This document shows positions 1 through 9,834 of a stretch of DNA of 64,000 bases, piece by piece. The stretch spans positions 1,835,475-1,899,474 of the forward strand of contig CM030837.1 of NCBI GenBank assembly GCA_018105865.1, written 5' to 3'. The notes below the pieces were generated by a model. That model saw only the letters and a program-made list of their open reading frames with translations. It did no database searches and was not told the origin of the DNA. Position 1 is the stretch's first letter. Every line of letters starts with the position of its first letter. The DNA is from Metaphire vulgaris. Lineage: Eukaryota > Annelida > Clitellata > Crassiclitellata > Megascolecidae. Both the position numbers and the translations under genes were made by a program.

Positions 1-63
1 GTGCAGCAATAAGCGAAGAGCAGCGCTAAGCGCTAAGACATTGACTTTAATTGGGGTTGACTG

Positions 64-120
<57 letters not shown>

Positions 121-121
121 A

Positions 122-2449
122 TCACAGTGAGGTGGAATAAAACTGAAAAATTTTATAAACACCTTCATCGTGGTTGGTGTTGGAAATAACCTTTGGATTT
201 TCACAGTCTTGTGCTGGGTCGGAATTCTTTGTTCTGTCCAATGCAGCATCTTTTGTCGTTGACCTGTTAAGATTCTGACCGCCCAATAATAAATCACCGT
301 CTTTACCGAGTGCAGACCTGTCACCTCGCCCTCTTAGAAGCCGTCTTGGAGGCAGACTATTTGCCAAAACGTCTCCGTTCTGAGATTCGACGACGTCCTT
401 TGCAATTTGGCGAAATCTACTGGAATTTGAACCTTCATCTCCGTTTCCGCAAAGTGCATTCCCGCCGCCGAAAGACTCGGAAATTTTTCGATCTCGGTCT
501 GCCGCGCCGCAGAAACAGGTAGAAAACCGGCCGGTTCTGCCGGTTTATTATCGTTGTCCGAAGACGAATTTTGATTTTGCAAAACGGAACTGGGACGGTC
601 GCAGTCCATCGGAGTTTCCGCTTCCACAGAAGATTCCGACGGAGACGGATCCCTGCCGGCGTCTTTGCGATCTTGGCGCTCGGGCGACGGCGAATATTGT
701 CTCTGCTTGGCAAGCATCAGCAGCTCGTCTGCTCTAGCCGCCGTCATCGCTCGAGTGGAAGGTCGGAGCCTACGGATGCTCGAGCCCGGCTCAAACGCCT
801 TCCGACTTGCCGATTCTCCCTTGGCACAGCTGGAACTGCGACCGCCGCCTCCGGGCGGCTTCACCTTCGGCGCCTCGTCGACTTTGATTTCCGCGGCGGC
901 ACCCTTCACGTGGCTTGCGTTGCTGCCTTTGGAAGACGTGCTGCTTGTACGAGGCTTTGGTCGCGACGGGTTCAAAATTAAAGCCGCATTTTGGTTTGGC
1001 GTTGGAACGGGTTGCTCGCTAAGCTTCGCCTTTTCCTGTGACTCAGAGCGTCTACTATTTGACTCGAAAAGACAAACGGAAGACAACTGATTGTCTGGTT
1101 TCGTTCCGCTGACGTCACTGGCGCCGTTGTCTTGATGATAGTATCTGTGATTGGTTTTCACAAGAGATTCAGCTGGAATTTCCATCGCCACGTTTGAAAC
1201 TCTCAAGGCCTATTCAACAAAAGCAATCTGTTAATCGAGAAAACAGTAAATTCTGCGTAACTTTTCTTCACTCTGCGTAAATAGGCAACCGCGCGAGAGT
1301 TACCGATAATAATCATAATCGAAATCGTAATTAATAGTAACAAAATGTGCTACAAATACAGTGTAAGGCTGCCATTTATTAAATATGCCTGCTTGAAGCA
1401 CTTTAGAAATTCACTATTAAAAGTCAAAACAATCTTTTAAATCTTTTTAGCATTTAATTCCCCACCCCCACCCCACCCCACCCCCAACCCCAAGAACCAC
1501 ACACACACTAAAACTGTGGCAACTAATTCCAACCCAACCACAGCCCTGCCTTAATCCCGACTTGAAGATCAATTTAACAAAGTATGATTGTCGGAAAGCA
1601 CGACTCACTGTACGACATTCAATGTTATTCGATACAGTTTCTTCAGCAGCATCACTGATTAGAGACATCGTTGAATTCATCGGATCCTGTTGGGTCAACC
1701 TGACCCGTGTTCCAGGATTTTGGAGCCCAGGAACAAAATCAAGAAGAGATGGAAATGTAGTCTTTGCTAAAACACCAAAAAATTTTGAATCTTCTGCTAC
1801 ACCTCGTACGTCATTTTAAAATTCACGTTCAATTCAACATACAATAAAAATTTCCAAAACAAATCTGCAAACCAGACAAATATTCAATACCTACCTCGCA
1901 AACAAAGGAATGTCAGGAAATCTTCTGTCCTTGCCTTCTTACTGACAAGAATCTTAGGGTTAGCTGCTGCCCTCTTGCTCCTCCTGCGGACACCAGGTGG
2001 CCCCGTCGTATCAGACACCGATGCAAACTTCCTCTGAACTTGCAACCCAGAAGATCTAATAATGAAAAATCCAAATCAGATTTCACAAAAGTAACAGGCT
2101 AAAATCTCAACGTACCTTAATCCGCGACAGCTTTTTCCATCTACGAGACAACTTTTCTAGTCTACGAGACAATTGTGAATTGTCTTTGTTAACTGATAGG
2201 CGGATGGAGCTCCGATCTAGTCGCTCAATTCATCCTATTGTCCTACCTCCATCAAAAACGGCTAAATTTCTCGAAGAGGAATCCCATACTTTGGAACTCC
2301 TCTGGGAGGAAATAACTAGGAAGACCACCCCAGACCAATTTGCAGTGAAACTGAAGATGCACCTATTCAACATCTCCTTCCAGAAGTCTCTGTAAAGTGC
2401 TCTTGACTATGGCCTTTGCCAGGCAGATAGCACCTATATAAATTGTCGT

Positions 2450-2491
<42 letters not shown>

Positions 2492-4822
2492 TATGATAAA
2501 CGATTAAGCAAAATTATAACTCATAAATAATAACATTTCTGAAAAACACAGGATATCCATTAAACAATGATTTGAAGCCTGAGAGATGTATTGCATATAT
2601 ATTTGCATAGCTAGAATACAGGGTGGTGCAAAAAAAACCAACTATAATAAATGCAAACCTAAATGTGACTAGTCCAGTTTTTTGCACCACCCAAATTCAA
2701 TTTTTTAAAAAGGTATAAGGTGACAGGTCATCCGAACATATTGCATTAGAACTTACCTGCTGTTAAAGAAACTATTCTGGTTCAAAAACTGGTTTGTCTT
2801 CCCAAAGAACGATGAATTACTCACACCTGAATGACCAGAAATCAATGATTGATAACCATTTCATGGCAGCAGCCAATTACAAATATCAAACTTGGCAAAA
2901 ACCAGTAAACTGACAATAAATATAAATCTTAACCTCCTATCCAGGCCTCAAATGCAAGAAAGTCATATTCTATCAAATGCATTTCTCAGAACAACACTAC
3001 ATGTCACATTACATGTAAAAAAGAAGGGCACCCTGTCAATTAACCCTTTTACCGTTTGCCCCAAGAATACTCATCCATTTTACATTATGTTACATATGAA
3101 TTAACAGCAAAAGGGTTAAATCCTCAAGAAATCAAAGGTTACTTGATAACACAAGGGTATGTGCAAAGAGGTAGAAATACTGCATATGCATTCTATTTCT
3201 AGATCTAGGCATACCATCATATGAAGTCTCAGTGCTTTCATCTTCCATGGGATTTGCAATGGATGCTGCCGCTGGAGGTTTGTTCTTCTGCCTTTGCAGC
3301 TGGAGAGAGGCATACAACGCCCGGTTAAGGTCGACCTCTTCCTGTCTCGACAGACCGATACTCGCCTCACCCTAAAACAAAGGAACGCATTTTGCATTTA
3401 AAACAACAGGTCAGTAACACCAGGCCAGCTTGCTATCGGGTTTCTACAACTCTGCAGTGGCAAACATCCTACACCAAAACAATTATGTCATAATAAGTCA
3501 CTATTTATTTTCGATCCTTGGACACAAAATGCCGAAACAAACAAGGACCCAACCTTTCCGAGAATACAGATTATTTTTCAACTCAACTTCGACAATTCAA
3601 AGATTCGAGTAGTTGAGGAATGAATTTTGCCGCAAATGGCGTAATTCCAAGGAAAATCGCTTACGTTTCTCCTCTGGCCGATGTTCCGCTTCGGTCGTTC
3701 GGCGTTCAGTCGTCGCGACGCGTGGCTCTTAAGCTTTTCGCTGACCAGATGCTTTTTGAACAACTTCTTCCTCCAAGCGTTCTTAAAGATGTTGTCGTTG
3801 TTCATAACGCCGCACTGATGCCGGATTCCGCTCCTTAAAGAACGCGACGAGAATTTTGAACGTTCGCCAACTTCCGCCGATCCTTGGGTCTCCCGGACAT
3901 CAAGTGCTTGCTTCTCATCAACAATGCCGACAAGTTTCAGCTCCGTGGAACTGTCAGGATGAAGTTTATCCGGAGAAATTACCGACACGTCGGTGGTTTC
4001 GTCGTCGACGCTGAGCTCAACGTCGACGTCGTCGACGCTGAGCTCAACGCAGTCGCTAAGTTTTTCCTCTTGCAGAAGTCTTGATTCGTCAGATGTCAAT
4101 TGCGTCATTTCGACACGATCGAACAAGCCTTCGGTACAGCCTATACTCGGCTCCAAATCGTTCACAGAAAGCTCTGGTCCGCTATCGTTTGGTCGCACGC
4201 ATTCTTCCGTTTCTTCCGACGCTGCTTCGTTCAAGCTAACTGGTTGGTCGCTAAACTGGTCAAAGATTTGGTCTTTAATGGCAGCAACTTTTTCAACGGT
4301 GCGCGCAATGATTATTGTAGACGGTATCTCGGACAAAGCAGCAGTTGGAATTTTGCTTACGATGACTCGAGACATACTAGCAGGCGAACTGACATTTCCT
4401 TCTGCGTTTCCTTCGCTTCTTGGAATCTTGAAAACATCGTTTCCAAGTTTTTTTAACCAAGAGTCGTTCACGTCCATCTGCTTCAAGGTAACTTTCAGGC
4501 ATTTTTCGCCAGAACCGGTGCTCGTGCTGACCGATGCCAGCTTTGTTTTTGCCGAATCGGCGCTATTCAATGATTTACCCTTCAGAATAATTCCCTTTCT
4601 ATGATTTCTGTCTGTAAATTCTCTGCGAAGATCTTTCAACGCATGGTGCCGAGCCATGCTCATCCTTCGGTGGCCCAGATGTCGTGGCAGGCAGTTGCTG
4701 GTTCCTCTTGTGAAATGAGCGCCCACAGATGTACTTTCAGACCTGCGACTGGGCAGCGGAGAGGTGGAACTGTTGTAGAAGGTCCACTTTGAGCCCTGGT
4801 TCCCATTTAAGCCGATCTGCAA
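122..4822 (-). CDS. JARID2: JARID2 homologue, 5' part of gene (continues beyond left edge)
   Basis: JARID2 is a nuclear jumonji/ARID protein that recruits and modulates Polycomb repressive complex 2. Six minus-strand exons can be joined in phase: 4822-3665, 3371-3215, 2140-2116, 2055-1895, 1766-1609 and 1209-334. Two stretches are diagnostic. The first is ERPKRNIGQRRN followed by EEVDLNRALYASLQLQRQ, matching the start of vertebrate JARID2 (ERPKRNIIQKK, then VVRKVLYLSLKEF). The second is LQVQRKF followed by ARTEDFLTFLCLR, matching LQAQRKF and PKTEDFLTFLCLRG. The ARID, JmjN/JmjC and zinc-finger parts lie outside the window, so this is only the N-terminal regulatory half. Vertebrate JARID2 starts almost at ERPKRN, whereas here more than 300 codons precede it. 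The family call is strong; the start codon and the left-most exon boundary are uncertain. Confidence 0.86.
334..1209 (-). CDS. JARID2: JARID2 homologue exon 6, disordered Ser/Pro/Lys-rich region; 3' boundary unresolved
   Basis: Acceptor TTGAATAG|GCCTTGAG enters in phase 0. The frame is open for about 290 codons of low-complexity, Ser/Lys/Pro-rich sequence (for example SSTSSKGSNASHVKG and SPSPERQDRKDAGRD), typical of the disordered middle of JARID2. It stops at 334. A second, coding-like frame shifted by one (367 to 122, for example RSALGKDGDLLLGGQN) overlaps the end and continues leftward. The exon may therefore splice before 334, or an indel may separate the frames. GATGAAG|GTGTTT near 160 is a possible donor in the second frame. 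Confidence 0.7.
   Translation of the reverse strand, partial: ALRVSNVAMEIPAESLVKTNHRYYHQDNGASDVSGTKPDNQLSSVCLFESNSRRSESQEKAKLSEQPVPTPNQNAALILNPSRPKPRTSSTSSKGSNASHVKGAAAEIKVDEAPKVKPPGGGGRSSSCAKGESASRKAFEPGSSIRRLRPSTRAMTAARADELLMLAKQRQYSPSPERQDRKDAGRDPSPSESSVEAETPMDCDRPSSVLQNQNSSSDNDNKPAEPAGFLPVSAARQTEIEKFPSLSAAGMHFAETEMKVQIPVDFAKLQRTSSNLRTETFWQIVCLQDGF
1609..1766 (-). CDS. JARID2: JARID2 homologue exon 5
   Basis: Acceptor GGTGTTTTAG|CAAAGAC and donor CGTACA|GTGAGT. It runs from phase 1 to phase 0 (2+156) and is open throughout. It encodes KTTFPSLLDFVPGLQNPG followed by a polar, Ser/Asn-rich stretch. This follows the CLR motif, where family members diverge, so support comes from phase and splice signals more than from similarity. 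Confidence 0.7.
1895..2055 (-). CDS. JARID2: JARID2 homologue exon 4 (TEDFLTFLCLR motif)
   Basis: Acceptor CATTATTAG|ATCTTC and donor GCGAG|GTAGGT. It encodes SSGLQVQRKFASVSDTTG, a basic RRSKRAAANPK stretch, and then KKARTEDFLTFLCLR. The last motif is nearly identical to the conserved TEDFLTFLCLRG segment of vertebrate JARID2 and is the best single identifier of the gene. Confidence 0.9.
2116..2140 (-). CDS. JARID2: JARID2 homologue putative 25-nt microexon
   Basis: CTCGTAG|ATGGAAAAAG to GATTAAG|GTACGTT. Its length (2+21+2) is exactly what is needed to connect the phase-1 end of exon 2 with the phase-2 start of exon 4, giving DGKSCRGLR. This sits where vertebrates have a short basic stretch before LQAQRKF. 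The acceptor pyrimidine tract is weak and a LINE fragment begins close by, so the call rests mainly on phase and the good donor. Confidence 0.55.
2163..2490 (+). mobile_element. 5'-truncated L2/CR1-like LINE 3' end with (AAT)n tail
   Basis: The frame 2180-2395 ends in a typical non-LTR ORF2 C-terminus (ELLWEEITRKTTPDQFAVKL, then LFNISF). It is the same motif as FARRLKTHFFNISYS in the larger LINE at 34-37 kb. The 3' UTR carries the TATATAA/CCTTTGCCAGG signature and ends in GTCGTTTAATAATAAT. A minus-strand relative of this tail lies at 51119-51300. It sits in a JARID2 intron just upstream of the microexon. Confidence 0.75.
2617..2692. mobile_element. TA-flanked micro-MITE (ACAGGGTGGYGCAAAAAA family), copy 1
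   Basis: A 76-bp near-palindrome with arms ACAGGGTGGTGCAAAAAA and TTTTTTGCACCACCC. The left flank is TA; the right TA has been lost. Two better preserved copies are at 55677-55760 and 60547-60633. Size, perfect end symmetry and TA flanks suggest a Tc1/mariner-type MITE. Confidence 0.75.
3040..3119. mobile_element. TTAA-flanked palindromic micro-MITE, copy 1
   Basis: An approximately 80-bp imperfect palindrome from TTAACCCTTTTACCG to CAAAAGGGTTAA, with the conserved core CATCCATTTTACATT. Relatives lie at 17671, 26580, 37123 and 57342. TTAA at both ends followed by a CCC terminus suggests a piggyBac-type MITE. Confidence 0.65.
3215..3371 (-). CDS. JARID2: JARID2 homologue exon 2
   Basis: Acceptor TTTTAG|GGTGAG and donor GATG|GTATGC. 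It enters in phase 0 and leaves in phase 1. The exon encodes 52 residues including SRQEEVDLNRALYASLQLQ, which corresponds to the vertebrate WSEERVVRKVLYLSLKEF helix directly after the ERPKRN box. Confidence 0.85.
3665..4822 (-). CDS. JARID2: JARID2 homologue exon 1, long N-terminal extension plus conserved ERPKRN box
   Basis: The frame is open from about 4822 and ends at AGAAAC|GTAAGC (donor at 3664-3663). The first in-frame ATG is at 4663 (MSMARHHALKDL), giving 333 codons; the upstream in-frame sequence has no ATG. Most of the exon is a low-complexity Ser/Glu/Asp-rich region with a repeated acidic ELSVDD motif (about 4000-4070). It ends in a basic stretch and the conserved ERPKRNIGQRRN. No folded domain is recognised before that box. 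The true start could be 4663, or an upstream exon could splice in; TTACCTGAGCAG at about 4890 is a weak acceptor candidate. Confidence 0.75.
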
Positions 4823-4980
4823 GAGTCCGCATTCCTCACTAGAGCCCTGCGCTGCGCTGCCAGTATAGTTGGCAGGCCTTCCTCTCCGCTGCTCAGGTAA
4901 GTCAAATATGCGTCGCAGAAGTTACTCGTTGGCTTCGGTTCAGGATTGCTGCTGCCCGATTCTCCATCATAAACTCTCAT
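4807..4980 (-). CDS. Possible upstream ORF or alternative 5' coding exon of the JARID2 homologue
   Basis: An ATG at 4980 opens a 57-codon frame (MRVYDGESGSSNPEPKPTSN...) that overlaps the start of the exon-1 frame in another register and stops at 4807. It could be a regulatory uORF, or real N-terminal coding sequence joined to exon 1 by a short splice or separated from it by an indel. No similarity is recognised. Confidence 0.3.
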   Translation of the reverse strand: MRVYDGESGSSNPEPKPTSNFCDAYLTYLSSGEEGLPTILAAQRRALVRNADSCRSA

Positions 4981-5013
4981 TTTCGCTAAATAATTAAATA
5001 ATAAAATCACCAA

Positions 5014-6276
5014 ATATATTTCGAATCATTCGTAAATTGTATCCCCCAGAATTATGCTACAATCAACAGCTAGCTACAGTACAGTACACACCACTTAAAT
5101 ACAAGTCAGGCAACATGCCCAACTCAATACAAGTCAGGCAACATGCCCAACTTAGCTGCAGGTGACTTGGACGGTCCTGTTATGTTTAATGTTAGGTACA
5201 GACAATAACCTTGGATAGGGCTATTACGTGAGGTCAACGAACTCTCAACTTTCAGGACTGACAAGTACTCCTCTCAAGCGCATGCTTCGCTTATGCAAAT
5301 GTGGCGATCTGGTCTGAAGGCCATGAGCTCAAGCTGAGTTCCCTGCATTGTGCTCTAACCTGGTTTATCGTATAAAATATTGACTCATTTTAGAACAGTC
5401 AATGATCAGGCAGTTCAAACTGTTGGTAAATGCATAGATCCGACCAACACCGTTTCACGAAACAACAATTATTGAAGAACGATACAAATAGCAACTTCAA
5501 AAATTGGTCAGGGTTAGGGTTAAAGTTAGGGTTATGCTAACCTTAGCACTAACCTTGCTTACATTGGTGGGATCGAAACAGTGTTGGTCCGATCAGTGCA
5601 TTTACCAATCTTTTAATGATGCCATTATAAGCTATAATGGTGTTCTATAACAAAATAACGGTGCTATATAAAATATTAGTCATGACTGAACTACATAAAT
5701 GTCAATGAAAACAACTCACCGTTGACAAATGCTAAATAAATGCAGGATGAATTAAACGAAAGCTCAGACTTTTTGCATTTTGTCAAATATTAGAATAAAT
5801 CCAGCGCTAAGATGAACAATTTTAACAGCATCAGATCTGTATTTATTCAATTTTATTGCATTTAAAGAACACTGAAATGGCTCTGAAATCGCAAGGCTCG
5901 GGTGCTGAAAGCGCCGCTGGTGGGAACTTCTGATGGACATTTTTATAGCGCAATATATTGAGGAAACAGCGTGCTTTCTTTTTCCAGCCACCTCAAAATA
6001 ATAGAATCTGAATGATGAGGTTCTGATGCGAACGGCTTGGAATCTTTCTCTAAATGTGTTGGATGATCGGCTATAACCTGAGCTAATTTTTCTCATAAGT
6101 TTACTATTGCGGTTTTTTAAAATAAAACCCAAGCAGAGAAGGTGCAGATCTTGACTGGCCAATAGATAAGCTATTATTGAACCCTGTGGCAAGAACTTTT
6201 TTGTCAAGTTGGAATGTTGTAGATGATTGAACATCAATTCAAGTGATGTGATTGGTTTCACTAAATTATTTTAGCT
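5014..6276. other. Intergenic region between JARID2 5' end and reductase 3' end
   Basis: No credible gene is seen; the longest ORF (5764-6261, minus) has no recognisable family. The region holds a 26-bp direct repeat (ATACAAGTCAGGCAACATGC unit, at about 5098-5153) and a foldback element at 5422-5608. The JARID2 promoter should lie near 5000-5400, but no canonical TATA box can be assigned. Confidence 0.5.
5422..5608. mobile_element. Foldback/MITE-like element with telomere-like internal motif
   Basis: The ends TTGGTAAATGCATAGATCCG and CGATCAGTGCATTTACCAA are inverted, and the match continues inward through CCAACAC..GTTTC to about 35 bp. The interior carries GGGTTAGGGTTAAAGTTAGG. No clear target duplication is visible. 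Confidence 0.6.
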
Positions 6277-6595
6277 CAGGGGTGGCCAAACCCATAGAAG
6301 ATGCGAGCCATAAATGACAATTTTCAAAAGCTTGGGAGCTGTATTGCCACAATTAGACATGAAAGCAAGGTATAGTGTGATCCAAATCTGGGCAAAATTT
6401 CATTAAATCCCTGCTATTTTTATGAGATCTATGCTAAAATTGGCAAACAGGCAAAATTATTACATCTACCGCTATGTGGCATTTGTATGCTTCTGTTACC
6501 TGTTCACCTGCTTTAAAAATTGTCTAAATAAATTCTCCCGAGCCACAGATTCTGCAAGAACTGCATGCAGCTGGCACACAGTTTGGCCATCCCTG
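6277..6595. mobile_element. hAT-like MITE, family A (CAGGGGTGGCCAAACC ends)
   Basis: The left end CAGGGGTGGCCAAACC pairs with the right end TTTGGCCATCCCTG. It is flanked by an 8-bp near-perfect duplication, TTTTAGCT at 6269-6276 and TTTTAGCC at 6596-6603. A second, longer copy, interrupted by another element, lies at 28789-29313. Confidence 0.85.
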
Positions 6596-6945
6596 TTTTA
6601 GCCAACATTCATATCACATTGAAGATTCAAAATTATTTGTTCTGCCAGAACCATCGAATTGCCTTACATGTCTACAGACTACAAATTAAAATCTAATGAC
6701 AAGCGTCTATAAAAATAATTACAAAACCCCACAACACAATGATTAATTTAAAACGGAATGTCAACAATCAGTTGTGAAATGGTTTCATGCATCAAAAAAA
6801 AAGCCTGCAAATTATAGCCGTGAAAATTGCATAAATTAATTCAAGATGGCAAATCCATAGAATGTAAACAATACGTTTTCCACAAACTGTTAAAGCAAAA
6901 GACACATACAATCACTCATAGTATTGTTCTCAAAACATACAAAAT

Positions 6946-6951
6946 TTTATT
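6946..6951 (-). terminator. Polyadenylation signal of the HSD17B12-like gene
   Basis: AATAAA on the minus strand, about 175 bp downstream of the stop codon at 7124. It is the first good hexamer after the stop. Confidence 0.5.
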
Positions 6952-7123
6952 CAATAATTAGCAAGAATGGAAAACCTTATAACATCATTACAGGCAGGCA
7001 AAGCCAGTCAAAACAGAAGCAGAAACATCACAGCACGAAAATTTAGAGATAATCAAATAAAATAATAAAATAATAAAACTTCTAGAAAAATCTAACAGCA
7101 TTTGTTCATGCTATTTGAATGAT

Positions 7124-8760
7124 TCATTGAGTCTTCTGTCTCTTCTTCAGCGCTTGTGCTCTGGCAGAATACATAACGCTAGCTGTAGCCTTAAAGTAGA
7201 GCCAGGAAGGAACATTTCGAATGAAGAACCCCTAGAACACAATTAAACAGAAGAAATATATTAATTATACATTTCATTCAGAAACAACTACACCAAGCAA
7301 ACATCAATTCGTTTGAATAAATACTAAATACTGGATCGCTGTAATTATACATTTCAAATTCATTACAAAACATTCTGAAGAAAAAGCATCATAGTCTATG
7401 CTCAAGAGCAGGCCTGAGAATAGGGGGGTGCAGCCGGTACATTGTAACGGGGCCCATGGAGTTTTTTTCAGGGGCCCAGATCCGGTGACGATAAATTTTT
7501 TTGCTTGTCAGGCTGTTTTTGGAGAGTTGATAACGTTCTTTTGCTTGTCAGGTTTTTCAGAGACTTGATAAATTTTTCTTAAGAGCCCGCAAATTTTTTT
7601 GTCCCGGGCCCGGAATTTCTCTCGGCGGCCCTGCTCAAGAGTAAAGCTTGTGATATGCTTGTGCAAAATCTCGTACAAATATGCAAAGATTCTCACAGAG
7701 AACACAAATCTATCATGCTCCAACTGGACAAATTTGAATGAAATTTACACAACACACTGCATTGTCAAACAAATGCGCTAATGACTGTCAACACAATTCG
7801 GACTTAGTGAAACAAATTTGGCCCGCAAGTAAGTATGACGGTTAACCTGAATTCCGTGTACGAGGCAGCCAAAAGAATGGTCCACGATGCCAATGGTCGC
7901 CAGAGCGGATTTCACGTACGAGTCGGGATACGGCGCTATCAGAGTAGCCTTGCGAATTCTGCTCATCTTAGTGGCCACAAATCCAGGAGCAATGCACTGA
8001 ACACATATGCAAAAGGCATAGTACAAATCCATGCAAATACAGTAGAACCTCGTTATATCGAAGTTCAAGGGACCATGATAAATGCTTCGATATATCCGAG
8101 GTTCAGTATATCCGATTCTTGTATCATTAACACTGTTTTGGCGGGACCGGCACTCAAACTTCGATATAACGAGGTTCTACTGTACAATCCTAAAATGAAA
8201 CGCACCAGTTAGTTGCAATTCTGATGCAGACAGATGTATGAAATGTTCAACATAATGCGTAAGATTCATAAGGAAACCGACCTGAACAATAACGCCTTTC
8301 GATCTGTATTCTTCAGTCAGAGCTTCACTAAAGAACTCCACATATGCCTGGAAAAATCAAAGAAATAATAAAATCATAGCAGTCCCAAAAACATCAAATG
8401 CAAATCTGAGACCCCCCTCCACCCCCCAAAACCCAAACAGTTTAAACTTAGGTCATTTCACAGTCCATTGCTGTATCACTAAATTACTATGTAAGTCATC
8501 GCATTATCAGAGGATCAAAGCTAAGAAGCATATACAACTGTACTTGCTAAACACTTTATTGACATTTTTAACACATACAACTCTGTGAGAAAGAAAATTT
8601 CAAAATAGCGTTACTTTAGTTCCGGAATAGACTGCAATAAGCGGCACACATCGGACGCCCGACATGGAGGAAATGTTGACTATTACACCTTTGCGCTTTG
8701 CCACCATTGCTGGCAAAACCAACTTTGACATCTAAAACAACAAAACAATTATTGTCATCG

Positions 8761-8815
<55 letters not shown>

Positions 8816-9794
8816 TATCAGCAGCAGCACCAGAGCCACTGCGATCACTGCCATCATCATCATAATCATCATAATCATAATCATCATCAATCATCATCAT
8901 CACCAATGTCATTATGAATATCACTCCTCATTGCAAATTAAATATTCAGATGAAATTGGCTTTCTAAAGGTGATTGGAATTACTCACCATTGTCACAGAA
9001 TTACAGTTGACAGTAATTATATTTTCCAAAACCTAAAAGGAAACAAATGTTATATAGCTTAACGATATTTCATCAGAAGAATGCTTAACTATCATCAGAA
9101 TAAAAAGTACGGATGTAGTATCCATGCAATACCCCATCCTCCTTCAACCAACAGTAAAAATATCGTGTTTCCCCCATACCACCCTCCAATTAGAAGACTT
9201 CCAAAGTCACACAACTCCTTTTAACTTTTAATGCTTAGAATGTTAACCATATACACATATAAATCAATGCCTGAGTGTTTGGGGTACACAAAGGCCTAAA
9301 ATCCTCTCTGTTTGGTTAGGGTTGGGAGTGAGAGTTTCAAAATTTGGGTCGGCAGAAATTCGGTAAAAGATGGTCTTTTGAAAAACTGACACAGAATATG
9401 AAATAGGCAAAGAGAAAAACACCATAAACAAAATAACCTCTTGAATGAAAAGGCCATTGATAATTAATTTCATAATGAGTACCGTAAACCCCTGAGTGTC
9501 AGTTACCTTATCAGTTGATTCAGTCAGGTACATAGGATGGTCCACTGACATTCCAACATTGTTCACTAAAACATCAACACTTGTCGTCAGATAAAATTCT
9601 CAAAATCCAAAATCTAAAAGGAAAATTCAACTGCAGACCATTTAGGTGTCTTAATGTAAATAAATAAATTATAAATAATAAATTACAATAATTGGCCAAT
9701 ATCACTACAAAGCTGATAACTTTCAAATTATCAAAACAAATGTTGCATAACTTAGAAAAGTCAGCCTCCCCTTTAGTTTCAAATTACTACTGTA

Positions 9795-9834
<40 letters not shown>

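Noticed and set aside
3993..4604. 203-codon plus-strand ORF opposite JARID2 exon 1
   Set aside because: Antisense shadow of a Ser/Glu-rich coding exon; the JARID2 frame is supported by conserved motifs.
5764..6261. 165-codon minus-strand ORF between JARID2 and the reductase
   Set aside because: No recognisable family, no splice-site support and average AT-rich composition; kept only as a note.
8616..8924. Asp-rich minus-strand ORF
   Set aside because: Most of it is an (ATC)n array; the genuine coding part (8731-8615) is a reductase exon in its own right.
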